Source: Gammaproteobacteria bacterium
GTDB taxonomy: Bacteria > Pseudomonadota > Gammaproteobacteria > SZUA-140
DNA length: 64,000 nucleotides
NCBI GenBank assembly: GCA_016716465.1
Contig: JADJWH010000001.1
Span: forward strand, 930,001-994,000
Reading direction: 5' to 3'
The position numbers and the translations under genes were made by a program. Under the pieces are notes generated by a model that made no database searches, was not told the origin of the DNA, and worked only from the letters and a program-made list of their open reading frames with translations. Below are positions 25,933-34,301 of the stretch, piece after piece; within the stretch, counting starts at the first letter, position 1, and each line of letters opens with the position of its first letter.

Positions 25933-26307
25933 TCAGGCCGTCCGATGGACGGGCGGACTGCGGGCGGAGGGGCTGCGCGTGGGATGGGTATACCGGGTAG
26001 AAAAGTCAGTGCGGAGAGGAAGAAACGAGGGAGGAGTAATGGGAGGGAGAACCGCGGCGGACAAACCGTGTTGCATGTGATCCGCCGCCTGACACAACTG
26101 ACATATCTCGTGCGGCTCGCCCAGGCTGTGCTCGGCCTGGTGATGGACCAGGCACAGCTGCCAGAGGAAAAGCATTCCCGCCAGCAACAGCGGGAACAGC
26201 CGCAAGGACCGTCGATTCGTGATGTCCATGGAACCGGCGCCCGATCCTGGGATCCAGGCCATGCCCACGGCCCTTCTGAGCACGTCCGTGCGGAAGAATC
26301 CCCTCAT
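25933..26307 (-). CDS. Small membrane-anchored protein with CxxC, between the repressor and zrgA
   Basis: 124 aa from the ATG at 26307, which lies 2 nt after the repressor stop. A shorter start at 26229 (MDITNRRSLRLF) is also possible. One hydrophobic segment (LFPLLLAGMLFLWQLCLVHH) is followed by HQAEHSLG, EICQLC and DHMQHG, a cluster of His and Cys suited to metal. It resembles DUF2946-like or similar small proteins seen near metal loci. The role is unknown; placement suggests part of the zinc operon. Confidence 0.6.
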   Translation of the reverse strand: MRGFFRTDVLRRAVGMAWIPGSGAGSMDITNRRSLRLFPLLLAGMLFLWQLCLVHHQAEHSLGEPHEICQLCQAADHMQHGLSAAVLPPITPPSFLPLRTDFSTRYTHPTRSPSARSPPVHRTA

Positions 26308-26309
26308 GG

Positions 26310-26678
26310 TCAGGCGCAGCTCCGGCAACAGCCGTACAACGTCAGCTCATGGTTTTCCACCTTGAAGCCCTTGGGCACCATGCTCTTCAGTGCCTTCACA
26401 CAACCGTCGAGGTCATACACCCTGTCGCACCGGCGGCATTTGAAATGATGGTGATGAGGCATCGCCGCCTCGTAGCGGACCACGTCTCCCGGAATGACCA
26501 CGGTCTGTAATTCACCCGCATCGAGCAAGCGCCTGAGGGTCCGGTACACGGTCGCGATGCCCAGGCGCGACATGTGCCCACGCCCCAGATCCAGGATCTC
26601 CTGGACGGTGAGCGGATGGCCGGTCTCGCGAATCAGGCGTGCGATGGTCTGCTTCTGTTTCGTATTGCGTTCTTGCAT
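26310..26678 (-). CDS. zur: Fur-family transcriptional repressor, probably Zur
   Basis: 122 aa from the ATG at 26678 (MQERNTKQKQTIARLI), with GGGG upstream; a longer frame from 26729 is less likely. The winged helix spans residues 1-80 (GIATVYRTLRRLLDAGEL). The dimer domain starts HHHHFKCRRC and ends CCRSC, giving the two Cys pairs of the structural zinc site. Direct linkage to the zinc-uptake genes argues for Zur over Fur, but the sequence alone does not decide it. Confidence 0.8.
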   Translation of the reverse strand: MQERNTKQKQTIARLIRETGHPLTVQEILDLGRGHMSRLGIATVYRTLRRLLDAGELQTVVIPGDVVRYEAAMPHHHHFKCRRCDRVYDLDGCVKALKSMVPKGFKVENHELTLYGCCRSCA

Positions 26679-26711
26679 CGGAGCCCCTGAATTGGCCGCA
26701 AGAATACAATA

Positions 26712-26729
26712 TTGATCTATCATTATCAA
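26712..26729. promoter_or_regulatory. Palindromic Fur/Zur-box-like element before the repressor gene
   Basis: TTGAT and ATCAA frame 8 bp in an AT-rich stretch about 35 bp upstream of the repressor start. On the minus strand GATAATGATA matches the first 10 bases of the classical 19-bp Fur box, but the other half does not. It could mediate autoregulation. Confidence 0.4.
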
Positions 26730-26898
26730 TAATTAACTCGCCGGACTCAATCGTGACGGGCCGGTACATGATCCGGCCTATCGCGCCCCGTTTGACAGCC
26801 CGTACCCGATAACATCTAATCTGTCCCACCCGGAAGGGACTCCATAACAGGGAACATGTTGCCTGCCGACGTGGGCGAGACAGACCGAACTATCCGCC

Positions 26899-28344
26899 AT
26901 GCGCTTCCCCATCGTTACCCGCATCGTCGGGATCTTTCTGCTGCTGTTCAGCCTCACCCTCATCCCCACCTTGCTGGTGGCGCTCTATACCCAGGACGGG
27001 GAGGCGCTCCACTTTGTGCAGAGCATCCTGCTGATCGCCGTGCCCGGGCTGCTGCTGTGGTATCCCAACCGCCGGCGCCGGGCCGAACTGCATAACCGCG
27101 AGGCCTTTCTCGTGGTCGCGCTGTTCTGGATCCTGCTCGGCATGCTGGGGAGCCTGCCCCTGCTGCTGGGGGCGCACCTCAGCATCACCGACGCGGTCTT
27201 CGAGGCAGTGTCCGGCTTCACCACCACCGGCGCGACCGTCATCGTCGGGATCGACAACCTCCCCCCCTCCATATTGATATACCGGCAGCAACTCATGTGG
27301 GTCGGCGGCATCGGGGTGGTGGTGCTCGCCGTTGCCATCCTGCCCATGCTGGGCGTCGGCGGCATGCAGCTCTACCGGCTCGAAACCGCCGGACCGATGA
27401 AGGACGAGAAACTCACCCCGCGCATCGCCCATACGGCGCGCGCCGTGTGGATCATCTACCTGTCACTGACATTGATCTGCGCCGCGGCCTACTGGCTCGC
27501 CGGCATGTCGGTCTTCGACGCGATCGCGCACAGCTTCAGCACGGTCTCGACCGGGGGATTTTCCACCCATGATGCCAGCCTGGGGTTTTTCGACAATCCG
27601 GCCGTCGAAACTGTCGCGATCATATTCATGGTCCTGGGCGGCATCAGCTTCAACGTGCATTTCCTGTTCTTTCATGGCAGGGGTATTTCGTGCTACTGGC
27701 GTGATCCGCAGGTCAGGACGTTCTTTATCGTCATCGCGTGCCTGATCGCGACCACCGCCATGCTGTTATACCTTGGTGGCAGCTATGGCAGCCTGCTCGA
27801 AGCCCTGCGATATGGCGCGTTCCAGGTGGTCTCCATCATCACCACCACCGGCTACACCACGACCGACTTCTCGCTCTGGCCGTTCGCCCTGCCCTTGCTG
27901 CTGATGTTCGCCGGCCATCTGGGCGGCTGCGCCGGCTCGACCTCGGGCGGCATCAAGGTCATCCGCGCGATGGTGCTGGGCAAGGTGGGCATCCGTGAAA
28001 TGCTGCGGCTCATCCACCCGAGCATGGTCCGCCCGATCAAGATCAGCGGCCGTGTCGTACCCAAACCGGTGCTCGATGCGGTATGGAGCTTTTTCTCGGT
28101 CTACGTCGCTGTATTCATCGGTCTGATGATCCTGGTGATGGCCACCGGCGTAGACCAGGTGACCGCCTTCGGCGCCGTCACCGCCACCCTCACCAATATC
28201 GGCCCCGGCCTGGGCGATGTCGCCACCACCTTCCACGATGTCAACCCCGTCGCCAAGTGGCTCTGCACCCTGGCCATGCTGCTCGGACGCCTCGAGATCT
28301 TCACGCTACTGGTGCTGTTTTCTCCGGTGTACTGGCGGAAGTAA
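26899..28344 (+). CDS. trkH: TrkH-family potassium uptake protein
   Basis: 481 aa, full length. Four M1-P-M2 repeats can be seen by their filter signatures: SGFTTTGATV, STVSTGGFSTH, TTTGYTTTDFS and LTNIGPGLG. The gating-loop region of repeat 3 (HLGGCAGSTSGGIKVIR) is present. It forms the K+ pore in the inner membrane and needs a TrkA-type subunit, which is not in this window apart from the TrkA domains of the antiporter at 3.7 kb. Confidence 0.95.
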   Translation: MRFPIVTRIVGIFLLLFSLTLIPTLLVALYTQDGEALHFVQSILLIAVPGLLLWYPNRRRRAELHNREAFLVVALFWILLGMLGSLPLLLGAHLSITDAVFEAVSGFTTTGATVIVGIDNLPPSILIYRQQLMWVGGIGVVVLAVAILPMLGVGGMQLYRLETAGPMKDEKLTPRIAHTARAVWIIYLSLTLICAAAYWLAGMSVFDAIAHSFSTVSTGGFSTHDASLGFFDNPAVETVAIIFMVLGGISFNVHFLFFHGRGISCYWRDPQVRTFFIVIACLIATTAMLLYLGGSYGSLLEALRYGAFQVVSIITTTGYTTTDFSLWPFALPLLLMFAGHLGGCAGSTSGGIKVIRAMVLGKVGIREMLRLIHPSMVRPIKISGRVVPKPVLDAVWSFFSVYVAVFIGLMILVMATGVDQVTAFGAVTATLTNIGPGLGDVATTFHDVNPVAKWLCTLAMLLGRLEIFTLLVLFSPVYWRK

Positions 28345-28551
28345 CGGAAACAAGGAGTCCGGCGGGAATTGATCTCACCGAAGATCGTATATTCTGTCCG
28401 TCTGGACTCCCGTTATCTGCACTCTATTTGCCGGTCTGGTCAGGCAAGCCGCCCAAAATGGTGCGAGTCAGCGCCCGAATAATTGAGAATAAACCTTCTA
28501 TTACTAAACCAACTGACTATTTTAAATACATTTTTATTATTTAGTTCCGAA
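28345..28551. other. Intergenic region after trkH
   Basis: This stretch and the next 110 bases lie between trkH and the activator gene. Its right half is AT-rich (28490-28545). I see no gene in it; the only signal is the sigma-54 site that follows. Confidence 0.6.
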
Positions 28552-28567
28552 TGGTATGTGGCTTGCT
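28552..28567 (+). promoter_or_regulatory. Candidate sigma-54 promoter of the NifA-type activator gene
   Basis: TGGTATGTGGCTTGCT has GG and GC separated by exactly 10 bases and a perfect TTGCT -12 element. It differs from TGGCACG at two -24 positions. It lies 96 bp before the activator ATG, and it makes sense if the activator is under nitrogen control or activates itself. Confidence 0.55.
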
Positions 28568-28662
28568 ACCTATCACATGGGGAGATGATACAAATATGCG
28601 CCCCATGCCGGCACCGTTTGACCGCGGATCGAGCAGCTCAATAAATCAAAGCGGATAGTGCC

Positions 28663-30288
28663 ATGACCACAATGCATTCGAAATTTCAAATCAACGACGC
28701 CCTGATTCTGGAGGCTACCCGGCTCCTGACGCGTTCCGTTCCACCGGAGCAGAAGATCACCGGGGTGCTGCGCCTGCTGTCCGAGTGGGCCAGCCTGCAC
28801 TATGGCCGCGTACTGCTGCCGAATTACACCACCAATGAATTACAGATCACCTACTCCTACGGGCTGATCCGCGAGCGCTTGCTGCAGGGTGATTACAACG
28901 TGCCTTTCGACCAGGGCCTGACCGGCGCCGTCTGGCGCTCCGGTCAGCTCGCGCTGGTCACCGATGTCACCGACGAGCCGATCTTCCTCACGCGGATCGC
29001 GGAACCGATCGACGGCAAGAAGGAAGGCGTGGGCTTTATCTCGGTACCGATCGTGATCGAGGGCAGGCCGATCGGGGTATTGTCCGCGCAACGCGAAACG
29101 AATACGCAGCGGCTCTACACGCAGGACGTTGACCTGATGCGCATCATCGCCTCGATGATCGGATTCATTCTCGTCATGATGCGCCAGCAGGATCACTTCC
29201 AGGCCTATATGGAAACACTCGACAATCGCAGCGATCGCCTGCAGAAGCTGTGCGAGGAACACGGCATCATCGGCAACAGCCCGGTGCTGCTCGCTGCAGT
29301 GAAACAGCTCGACAATGCCAAGCACAGCGATGCACCTGTACTGCTGCTCGGCGAGTCCGGCACCGGCAAGGAGATGTTCGCGGCGATGATGCACAAACTG
29401 AGCCATCGCCGTAACGGTCCCTACATCGCGCTCAACTGCGCCGCCATCCCGGAACAGCTGCTGGAATCGGAGCTGTTCGGTCACGAGAAAGGCAGCTTCA
29501 CGGGGGCGCACAAGAACAAGAAGGGAAAGCTCCAGCAGGCCGAGGGCGGCACCCTGTTCCTGGACGAGATCGGCGATCTGCAGACCGACCTGCAGACCAA
29601 GCTGTTGCGCGTTCTGCAGGACCGCCAGGTGGAGCCGGTGGGCGGGGAGCGCCCCGTCGAGGTCGATTTCCGCATCATCACCGCGACGCACATTAATCTG
29701 AAACGGGCCGTGGAACAGGGTGAGTTCCGTCTCGACCTGTTCTTCCGCCTCAACGTGTTGCCGGTCTATCTACCACCGCTGCGCGAACGTCGCAGCGATA
29801 TCCCGCTGCTGGCGGAACACTTCCTCAACCGCTACCAATCCATGTACCGGCGCCATGTGAGCTTCTCGGCCGGCGTCATGGAGCGGCTGCAGGCATTCTA
29901 CTGGCATGGCAATATCCGCCAGTTGCAGAACGTGGTGGAACGCGCCGTGCTCCAGGCCGAAGATTCTCTCATCACCGAGGGACAGATCGCCGCCATGCTG
30001 GTGGAGGAAGCCGGCATGGGTTCACTTCACCACGCCGAGGAAACGCCGCCGCCTGCGATGTCCATACCAGCCGCAGTCGCCGCAAAATCTCCGCCGCTTC
30101 CAGCAACGCCCGAGACGGATATCCGCTACCGGCCCTATGAGCGCGTCGATATCAAGCAGCGCTCCCGCCTGATGGAGGCACTGAAGCGTACCGGCGGGAA
30201 CCAGACCCGCGCCGCCGAACTGCTCGGCATGACGCTGCGCCAGTTCCGCTACCGTCTGGCCAAGCTGGAGTCCGGACCGGTCACCTGA
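28663..30288 (+). CDS. NifA-type sigma-54-dependent activator (GAF-AAA+-Fis)
   Basis: 541 aa. A GAF sensor domain (about 20-175) is followed by a linker and the AAA+ domain: Walker A GESGTGKE, sigma-54 contact loop GSFTGA (Ser for the usual Ala), Walker B GGTLFLDEIGDL and the arginine-finger region. A Fis-type helix-turn-helix lies at the C-terminus (NQTRAAELLGMTLRQFRYRL). It has no receiver domain, so it senses a ligand or partner directly. It sits convergent to the transporter operon and is the likely activator of the two sigma-54 promoters at 35.6-36.1 kb; that link is inference. Confidence 0.9.
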   Translation: MTTMHSKFQINDALILEATRLLTRSVPPEQKITGVLRLLSEWASLHYGRVLLPNYTTNELQITYSYGLIRERLLQGDYNVPFDQGLTGAVWRSGQLALVTDVTDEPIFLTRIAEPIDGKKEGVGFISVPIVIEGRPIGVLSAQRETNTQRLYTQDVDLMRIIASMIGFILVMMRQQDHFQAYMETLDNRSDRLQKLCEEHGIIGNSPVLLAAVKQLDNAKHSDAPVLLLGESGTGKEMFAAMMHKLSHRRNGPYIALNCAAIPEQLLESELFGHEKGSFTGAHKNKKGKLQQAEGGTLFLDEIGDLQTDLQTKLLRVLQDRQVEPVGGERPVEVDFRIITATHINLKRAVEQGEFRLDLFFRLNVLPVYLPPLRERRSDIPLLAEHFLNRYQSMYRRHVSFSAGVMERLQAFYWHGNIRQLQNVVERAVLQAEDSLITEGQIAAMLVEEAGMGSLHHAEETPPPAMSIPAAVAAKSPPLPATPETDIRYRPYERVDIKQRSRLMEALKRTGGNQTRAAELLGMTLRQFRYRLAKLESGPVT

Positions 30289-30524
30289 TACCCGTGTCTC
30301 GCTGCAGCCTTCTGGCGCATCAAGGACAACGTCCGTCATGGCGCCCGGAACATGCGCAGCTCGAGCCGGGGAACCCCTGTTTTGTCCCGGATCTCGCCAC
30401 CAGCCGCAGGGTTCCGGCCCGTATCGCGGTGGCTCCACCGCCACTGGACAGGATTCGGAGCGGCAAAACCCTCCCCCTTCGCCGGTAAGGCGCAGAGGGA
30501 GGGAAAGGAAGGGAAAGGATCCGA

Positions 30525-31283
30525 TCATACCGACAGGTAGGCGGTGATCTTCTTGGCGTCGACGTTGGCGCGCAGGTCCTCATGCACGAAACTGCCGCGC
30601 TCGATCACCAGCAGGCGATCGGCGATCTCCAGGGTGAAGCTCAGCACCTGTTCCGAGACGATGATGGTGATATCGCGCATGCGGCGGATCTCATTCAGGA
30701 TCTTGGCGATGTCCTTGATGATGGACGGCTGGATGCCCTCGGTAGGCTCGTCCAGCAACAGGACCTTCGGATCCGAGGCCAGGGCCCGGGCGATGGCGAG
30801 CTGCTGCTGCTGGCCGCCGGAGAGATTGCCACCCTTGCGACCGCGCATCTCCCATAGCACGGGAAACAACTCATAGATCTCGTCAGGAACGGTCTTGTTC
30901 TTGTTTGTTTCCAGACCGGTCTCGATATTCTCCTTCACTGTCAGGGTTGGAAATATCATGCGTCCCTGGGGCACGTAGGCGATGCCGCCTGCCACGCGCT
31001 TGTAGCTGGGCAGACCACTGATGTCCTTGCCCGCCACCGATACCTTGCCGCTCTTGCTCGGGATCACGCCCATCAGTGACTTGAACAGGGTGGTCTTTCC
31101 CATGCCGTTGCGGCCCATGATGGCAAGCGTCTCCTTGGGTCTGGCCTGGAAGGAGAGGCCGTGAATGATCTCGCTCTGGCCATAGCAGACCACCAGATCC
31201 TCGACCTTCAGCATGGATTCACCTTCTGCCGTACTCGTCGGAGGGATTTCTTCGCTGTATTTCAGGTTTGCGCTCATGATCAA
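30525..31283 (-). CDS. urtE: Urea/short-chain amide ABC transporter ATPase, UrtE type
   Basis: 252 aa, LivF-like. Walker A GRNGMGKTT (the Met-Gly variant typical of UrtE), signature LSGGQQQQLAIARAL, Walker B LLLDEPTEGIQPS. The start overlaps urtD by 4 nt (ATGA); an internal ATG (MLKVEDL) could also serve. It is the last gene of the five-gene operon, which is convergent with the activator gene. Confidence 0.9.
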   Translation of the reverse strand: MIMSANLKYSEEIPPTSTAEGESMLKVEDLVVCYGQSEIIHGLSFQARPKETLAIMGRNGMGKTTLFKSLMGVIPSKSGKVSVAGKDISGLPSYKRVAGGIAYVPQGRMIFPTLTVKENIETGLETNKNKTVPDEIYELFPVLWEMRGRKGGNLSGGQQQQLAIARALASDPKVLLLDEPTEGIQPSIIKDIAKILNEIRRMRDITIIVSEQVLSFTLEIADRLLVIERGSFVHEDLRANVDAKKITAYLSV

Positions 31284-32026
31284 TGCCCCAGATAGACTTC
31301 GATGACTTTGGGATCGCTTTGCACCATATCCATCGACCCCTCCTTGAGGATCTTGCCTTGATGCAGAACCGTCACCTTGTGCGCGATGTTCTTGACGAAC
31401 TCCATGTCATGCTCGATCACCAGAACGGAACGATTGTTGCAAATGCGCTTGAGCAGCTGTCCCGTCAGCTCGCGTTCGCGGGCGCTCATTCCCGCCACCG
31501 GCTCGTCCAGCATTAGCAGTTCGGGGTCCTGGATCAGCAGCATGCCGATCTCCAGCCATTGCTTCTGGCCATGGCTGAGCAGGCCGGCCTCGGTACCGAG
31601 AAACTCCTCCAGCATGATCTCTCTGGCAATCTCCTGAACCCGGGCAATTACCTCGGCGGTCCGCTTGAATGCCAGGGCGCCGAACACCGAGCGCCCCTTG
31701 GGATAGGAGATTTCCAGGTTCTCGAACACGGTGAGGTTCTCGTAGATCGAGGGATTCTGGAATTTCCTCCCTACACCCGCGCGGACGATCTGGTGCTCGG
31801 ACATCCTGGTAAGCTCCAGACCCTTGAACTTGATACTCCCCGAGGTGGCCTTGGTCCTTCCACAGATCAGATCAAGCACCGTGGTCTTTCCTGCCCCGTT
31901 CGGGCCGATCACGACACGGATCTCGTTCTTGTCCACGTACAGATTGAGCTTGTCCACTGCCTTGAATCCATCGAAGGAGACGGTCAGGTCTTCTATCGAC
32001 AGCACGAAGTCTGTATTGCTGCTCAT
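31280..32026 (-). CDS. urtD: Urea/short-chain amide ABC transporter ATPase, UrtD type
   Basis: 248 aa, LivG-like. Walker A GPNGAGKTT, Walker B LLMLDEPVAGMS and H-loop VIEHDMEFV are visible. The signature region reads LSHGQKQWLEIGM, a known UrtD-type variant of LSGGQ. It powers uptake with UrtE through the permeases UrtB/C. It starts 14 bp after urtC. Confidence 0.92.
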   Translation of the reverse strand: MSSNTDFVLSIEDLTVSFDGFKAVDKLNLYVDKNEIRVVIGPNGAGKTTVLDLICGRTKATSGSIKFKGLELTRMSEHQIVRAGVGRKFQNPSIYENLTVFENLEISYPKGRSVFGALAFKRTAEVIARVQEIAREIMLEEFLGTEAGLLSHGQKQWLEIGMLLIQDPELLMLDEPVAGMSARERELTGQLLKRICNNRSVLVIEHDMEFVKNIAHKVTVLHQGKILKEGSMDMVQSDPKVIEVYLGH

Positions 32027-32040
32027 GTCATCCTCCGAGT

Positions 32041-33273
32041 TTATGAACGGGACGGTTCAGACTGGATCCCGGCCGCGAGCGAACGGGGCACCGCGGATGC
32101 CGGCGCCCGCTCCACCGGTTTGGGCGGGACCGGCGCCTGGGGTTCTGCCGGCACAGTCGGCGGCAGGCCACCGCCTCCACGTTTCGACTGTCTCCATGCC
32201 TCGATCCTCGGTCTGATATAGCTGGTGTAGATACCGGCCAGTCCGTTCGGGAACAGCATGACCACCGCGATGAACAGACCGCCCATCAGGAACAGCCACA
32301 AGGCCGGGAAGCTCTCCGAGAAGAAGGTCTTGGCGAAGTTCACGATCAGGGCCCCGTACACCGCTCCGATCAGGGACATGCGCCCGCCGACCGCGGCGAA
32401 TATCACCATCTCGATCGACGGCACGATGCCGACGAAAGAAGGCGACATGAAACCCACCTGCAGGGTGAACATCGCGCCACCGATCGCCGACATCATCGCG
32501 CCCACGCAGAACACGAAGACCTTGAAGCTGGAAACATCGTAGCCGGAAAACCGCACGCGATCCTCCCGGTCACGCATCGCCAGCAGAAGCCTGCCCAGTT
32601 TCGACGTGATGATCAGCCGACCGATCAGGATACAGCCGATGAGGAGCGCGCCGTTGAAGAAGTAAAGTATGTACTTCGCTTCATCGGTCCGGATGTCCCA
32701 TCCCTTCAGGGTACGCAGGTCGGTCATACCATTGATTCCGCCGGTATAGCCCTGCTGTCCAACGATCAGGATGGTCAGGATCAGCGCGATCGCCTGGGTG
32801 ATGATGGCGAAGTAGACTCCGCCCACTCGCCGTTTGAACATCGCTACGCTGATGATAAAGGCGAAGATACAGGGTATCGCGATTACGGCTACCAGGCTGA
32901 ACGACAGACTATGGAAGGGCTCCCAGAACCACGGCAAGGACGTCAGCTGGTTCCAGTCCATGAAGTCCGGTATCCCGGGGGTGGACTGGATCTTCGTGCT
33001 TTCCGGGTCCGAAGCCTCGAGCTTGAGGAACATGGCCATGCAGTAACCGCCCAGCCCGAAGAATATTCCCTGTCCCAGACTGAGGATTCCACCATAACCC
33101 CAGCACAGCACCAGACCGATCGCGACGAAGGCATAGGTCAAGTACTTGCCGACGAGGTTGAGCCGGAAGATATCGAAGGTAAGCGGCATGATGATGAAGA
33201 TCACGGCCGCGAGAATCACGAGGCCCACCAGGCCCTCGCGTCCGCCGAACAGTTTATCCATTGCGACTTGCAT
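32041..33273 (-). CDS. urtC: Urea/short-chain amide ABC transporter permease, UrtC type
   Basis: 410 aa with about ten helices of the LivM family. Conserved stretches include GLCLCWGYGGILSLGQGIFFGLGGYCMAM-type sequence (about 55-85), GGINGMTDL and FSGYDVSSFKV. The C-terminal 40 residues are a Pro/Ala-rich, low-complexity cytoplasmic tail (PPTVPAEPQAPVPPKP). It starts 20 bp after urtB. Confidence 0.92.
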   Translation of the reverse strand: MQVAMDKLFGGREGLVGLVILAAVIFIIMPLTFDIFRLNLVGKYLTYAFVAIGLVLCWGYGGILSLGQGIFFGLGGYCMAMFLKLEASDPESTKIQSTPGIPDFMDWNQLTSLPWFWEPFHSLSFSLVAVIAIPCIFAFIISVAMFKRRVGGVYFAIITQAIALILTILIVGQQGYTGGINGMTDLRTLKGWDIRTDEAKYILYFFNGALLIGCILIGRLIITSKLGRLLLAMRDREDRVRFSGYDVSSFKVFVFCVGAMMSAIGGAMFTLQVGFMSPSFVGIVPSIEMVIFAAVGGRMSLIGAVYGALIVNFAKTFFSESFPALWLFLMGGLFIAVVMLFPNGLAGIYTSYIRPRIEAWRQSKRGGGGLPPTVPAEPQAPVPPKPVERAPASAVPRSLAAGIQSEPSRS

Positions 33274-33293
33274 GATATATCACCTCTCCCCGA

Positions 33294-34220
33294 CTATTTA
33301 CGAACCTTGACCGAGAACAGGCCTTCCGGGCGAATCATCAGGATGATGATCACCGTCAGCAAGGTCAGGACCTTGGCCATCGAACCGCTCATGAAGAATT
33401 CCATTACCGATTGTGCCTGAGCAATGGTGAATGCCGAGGCAAAGGTACCAAGCAGGCTTCCAGCGCCGCCGAACACCACCACCAGGAAGGTATCGACGAT
33501 ATAGAGGGATCCGCTGGTCGGCCCGGTCGAGGCAATGGTCGTGAACGCCGCACCGGCCACGCCCGCGATCCCGCAGCCGATCGCAAAGGTAAGCCGGTCG
33601 ACCATGGGGGTACTTATGCCCACCGCACCGGCCATCAGGCGGTTTTGCGTGGTGGCACGCACCTTGAGTCCCCAGCGCGACTTAAACAGGAAAATAAATA
33701 CGGCAAGTGACAGCAGTAATGTCAGTCCAAGTACAAACAATCCATTGAGCGGGATATCCACGCCCTCGACCGGCTGCCACGATCCCATCAGCCAATCCGG
33801 CAAGGTAGCACTGACCTCTCGCGCGCCGAATGATGAACGGAAGATCTGCTGCATGATCAGGCTGAGGCCCCAGGTCGCCAGCAGCGTGTCGAGCGGCCGC
33901 CGATATAAATGCCGGATCATCAGGAACTCGACCAGATATCCGATAGTAAATGCCACGATAAACGCTGCGATAACCGCGAAAATAAAGTAGTAAGGCAGGA
34001 ATTCCGGCATGTATTTTTCGGCCAGAATCGACATCATCACCGTGCTGTAGGCGCCGATGGTGAGAAACTCGCCATGCGCCATGTTGATCACGCCCATTTG
34101 ACCGAAGATGATCGCCAGACCCAGGGCCATCAGCACGAACACCGAGAACAGACTGACGCCCGCGAAGGCCTGCATTGCGAAAATATTTAGAAGTTCTGAA
34201 GCTGAATATCCGTCCATCAC
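33294..34220 (-). CDS. urtB: Urea/short-chain amide ABC transporter permease, UrtB type
   Basis: 308 aa, LivH family, about eight helices, with the UrtB/LivH motif GQMGVINMAHGEFLTIGAY and NRLMAGAVGISTPMVDRLTFAIGCGIAG. It lacks the long N-terminal periplasmic extension found in many UrtB proteins, so it is of the short type also seen in FmdE-like amide transporters. It is separated from urtA by 81 bp that hold a strong hairpin. Confidence 0.9.
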   Translation of the reverse strand: MMDGYSASELLNIFAMQAFAGVSLFSVFVLMALGLAIIFGQMGVINMAHGEFLTIGAYSTVMMSILAEKYMPEFLPYYFIFAVIAAFIVAFTIGYLVEFLMIRHLYRRPLDTLLATWGLSLIMQQIFRSSFGAREVSATLPDWLMGSWQPVEGVDIPLNGLFVLGLTLLLSLAVFIFLFKSRWGLKVRATTQNRLMAGAVGISTPMVDRLTFAIGCGIAGVAGAAFTTIASTGPTSGSLYIVDTFLVVVFGGAGSLLGTFASAFTIAQAQSVMEFFMSGSMAKVLTLLTVIIILMIRPEGLFSVKVRK

Positions 34221-34265
34221 GACCCCCAGTTTGTGCCCTGTTCAGACCCTACGCGCCGAGTGATG

Positions 34266-34290
34266 CTGCGGCGGCACTACGCCGCCGCAG
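34266..34290 (-). other. Intercistronic hairpin between urtA and urtB
   Basis: A perfect 10-bp stem CTGCGGCGGC / GCCGCCGCAG with loop ACTAC lies 11 bp after the urtA stop, with no T run after it. Such hairpins behind binding-protein genes usually protect the upstream mRNA and raise its level relative to the permease genes. Confidence 0.6.
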
Positions 34291-34301
34291 CCATTACACA
34301 G

